28,428 bases of DNA. Source: JALOAF01 sp035446765. GTDB taxonomy: Bacteria > Patescibacteriota > Gracilibacteria > Absconditabacterales > Absconditicoccaceae. Below are positions 28,273-28,428 of this stretch, piece after piece. Under the pieces are notes generated by a model that saw nothing but the letters and a program-made list of their open reading frames with translations, was not told the origin of the DNA and did no database searches. Both the position numbers and the translations under genes were made by a program. Position 1 is the first letter of the stretch; the number at the start of each line of letters is the position of its first letter. Location: NCBI GenBank assembly GCA_035446765.1, contig DAOTFU010000011.1:1-28428 (forward strand). The letters run 5' to 3'.

Positions 28273-28428
28273 GTTTCTTTTGTGATTTGACAAAAGAAAC
28301 CCATAGCGGAGCGTGTTAATAAAATAACGCTTCGCTGAGACTTACCCCGCAGTACTGCGGGGTAAGTAAAAATGCCTCGGGTCGCTCAGCCATTTTTCAA
28401 AAATCGTCACCCCACACCAAAAGTCTTT
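28273..28428. repeat. Hairpin-rich dispersed repeat at the window end
   Basis: Three successive hairpins: GTTTCTTTTGT (28273-28283) with its complement at 28290-28300; AGCGGAGCG (28305-28313) with CGCTTCGCT (28328-28336, one G-U); and a perfect 26-bp palindrome at 28341-28366. The final 55 bp (28374-28428) are identical to 5063-5117 and run off the window, so the element continues beyond it. Together with the RNA candidate this fills the 340-bp gap after the ValRS homologue. Confidence 0.8.

Noticed and set aside
1..28428. CRISPR array, insertion sequence or prophage
   Set aside because: No regularly spaced repeats, no transposase, integrase or phage structural motifs were seen; the repeats found are palindromic and dispersed.

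Overview
The window reads as a chromosomal segment of an uncultivated Patescibacteria (CPR) bacterium that translates UGA as glycine (genetic code 25). That code is established for Gracilibacteria (BD1-5) and Absconditabacteria (SR1). Standard translation breaks almost every gene into short pieces. Reading UGA as Gly joins them into full-length proteins, with Gly at invariant positions: both P-loop glycines of YchF (UGA at 17246 and 17261), the Walker A of SecA, and the GIY-YIG of UvrC. Conserved Trp is still TGG. The DNA is very AT-rich. Start codons mostly follow A-rich stretches without a clear Shine-Dalgarno, and promoters are of the TTGACA/TATAAT type with 16-17 bp spacing. I saw no tRNA, rRNA, CRISPR array or insertion sequence.

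Layout. 1-3100: a Cys-rich secreted CARDB-like protein (-), a membrane-anchored VanY-type D,D-carboxypeptidase (+), grpE (+) and a small two-helix membrane protein (-). 3170-6850: a GC-richer hairpin leader, uvrC (ending before the usual C-terminal HhH domain), a block of dispersed repeats, and a secreted helical-repeat (TPR-like) protein. Both uvrC and the TPR-like gene carry in-frame palindromic insertions.

6847-16444 is an unrecognised, lineage-specific-looking island. It holds a (-) coiled-coil protein, a divergent (+) coiled-coil basic protein, two small acidic DUF5663-like proteins, a 904-residue protein with an apparent internal duplication, and a protein of about 1,270-1,320 residues with an N/Q-rich linker, long coiled coil and hydrophobic Gly/Ala segments. 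The last gene is frameshifted in an A8 run near its 3' end. A palindromic box, ATTTG(A/T)CAAAT, covers the -35 element of both divergent island promoters and of the first gene in the window.

16562-22836 is housekeeping: rlmE, ychF, a sigma-region-4 plus HARE-HTH regulator, and convergent secA. 23015-25157 encodes two exported proteins, one with Ig/FN3-like domains and a C-terminal membrane anchor. 25192-28086 is a full-length valyl-tRNA synthetase homologue that has lost both HIGH and KMSKS while keeping a recognisable editing domain and tRNA-binding regions. The window ends with a candidate structured RNA (28109-28259) and a hairpin-rich repeat whose last 55 bp are identical to 5063-5117.

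Most notable items: the catalytically dead ValRS homologue; the 10-kb island with its shared operator-like box and frameshifted giant gene; palindromic elements inserted inside proteins; and the unassigned structured RNA.
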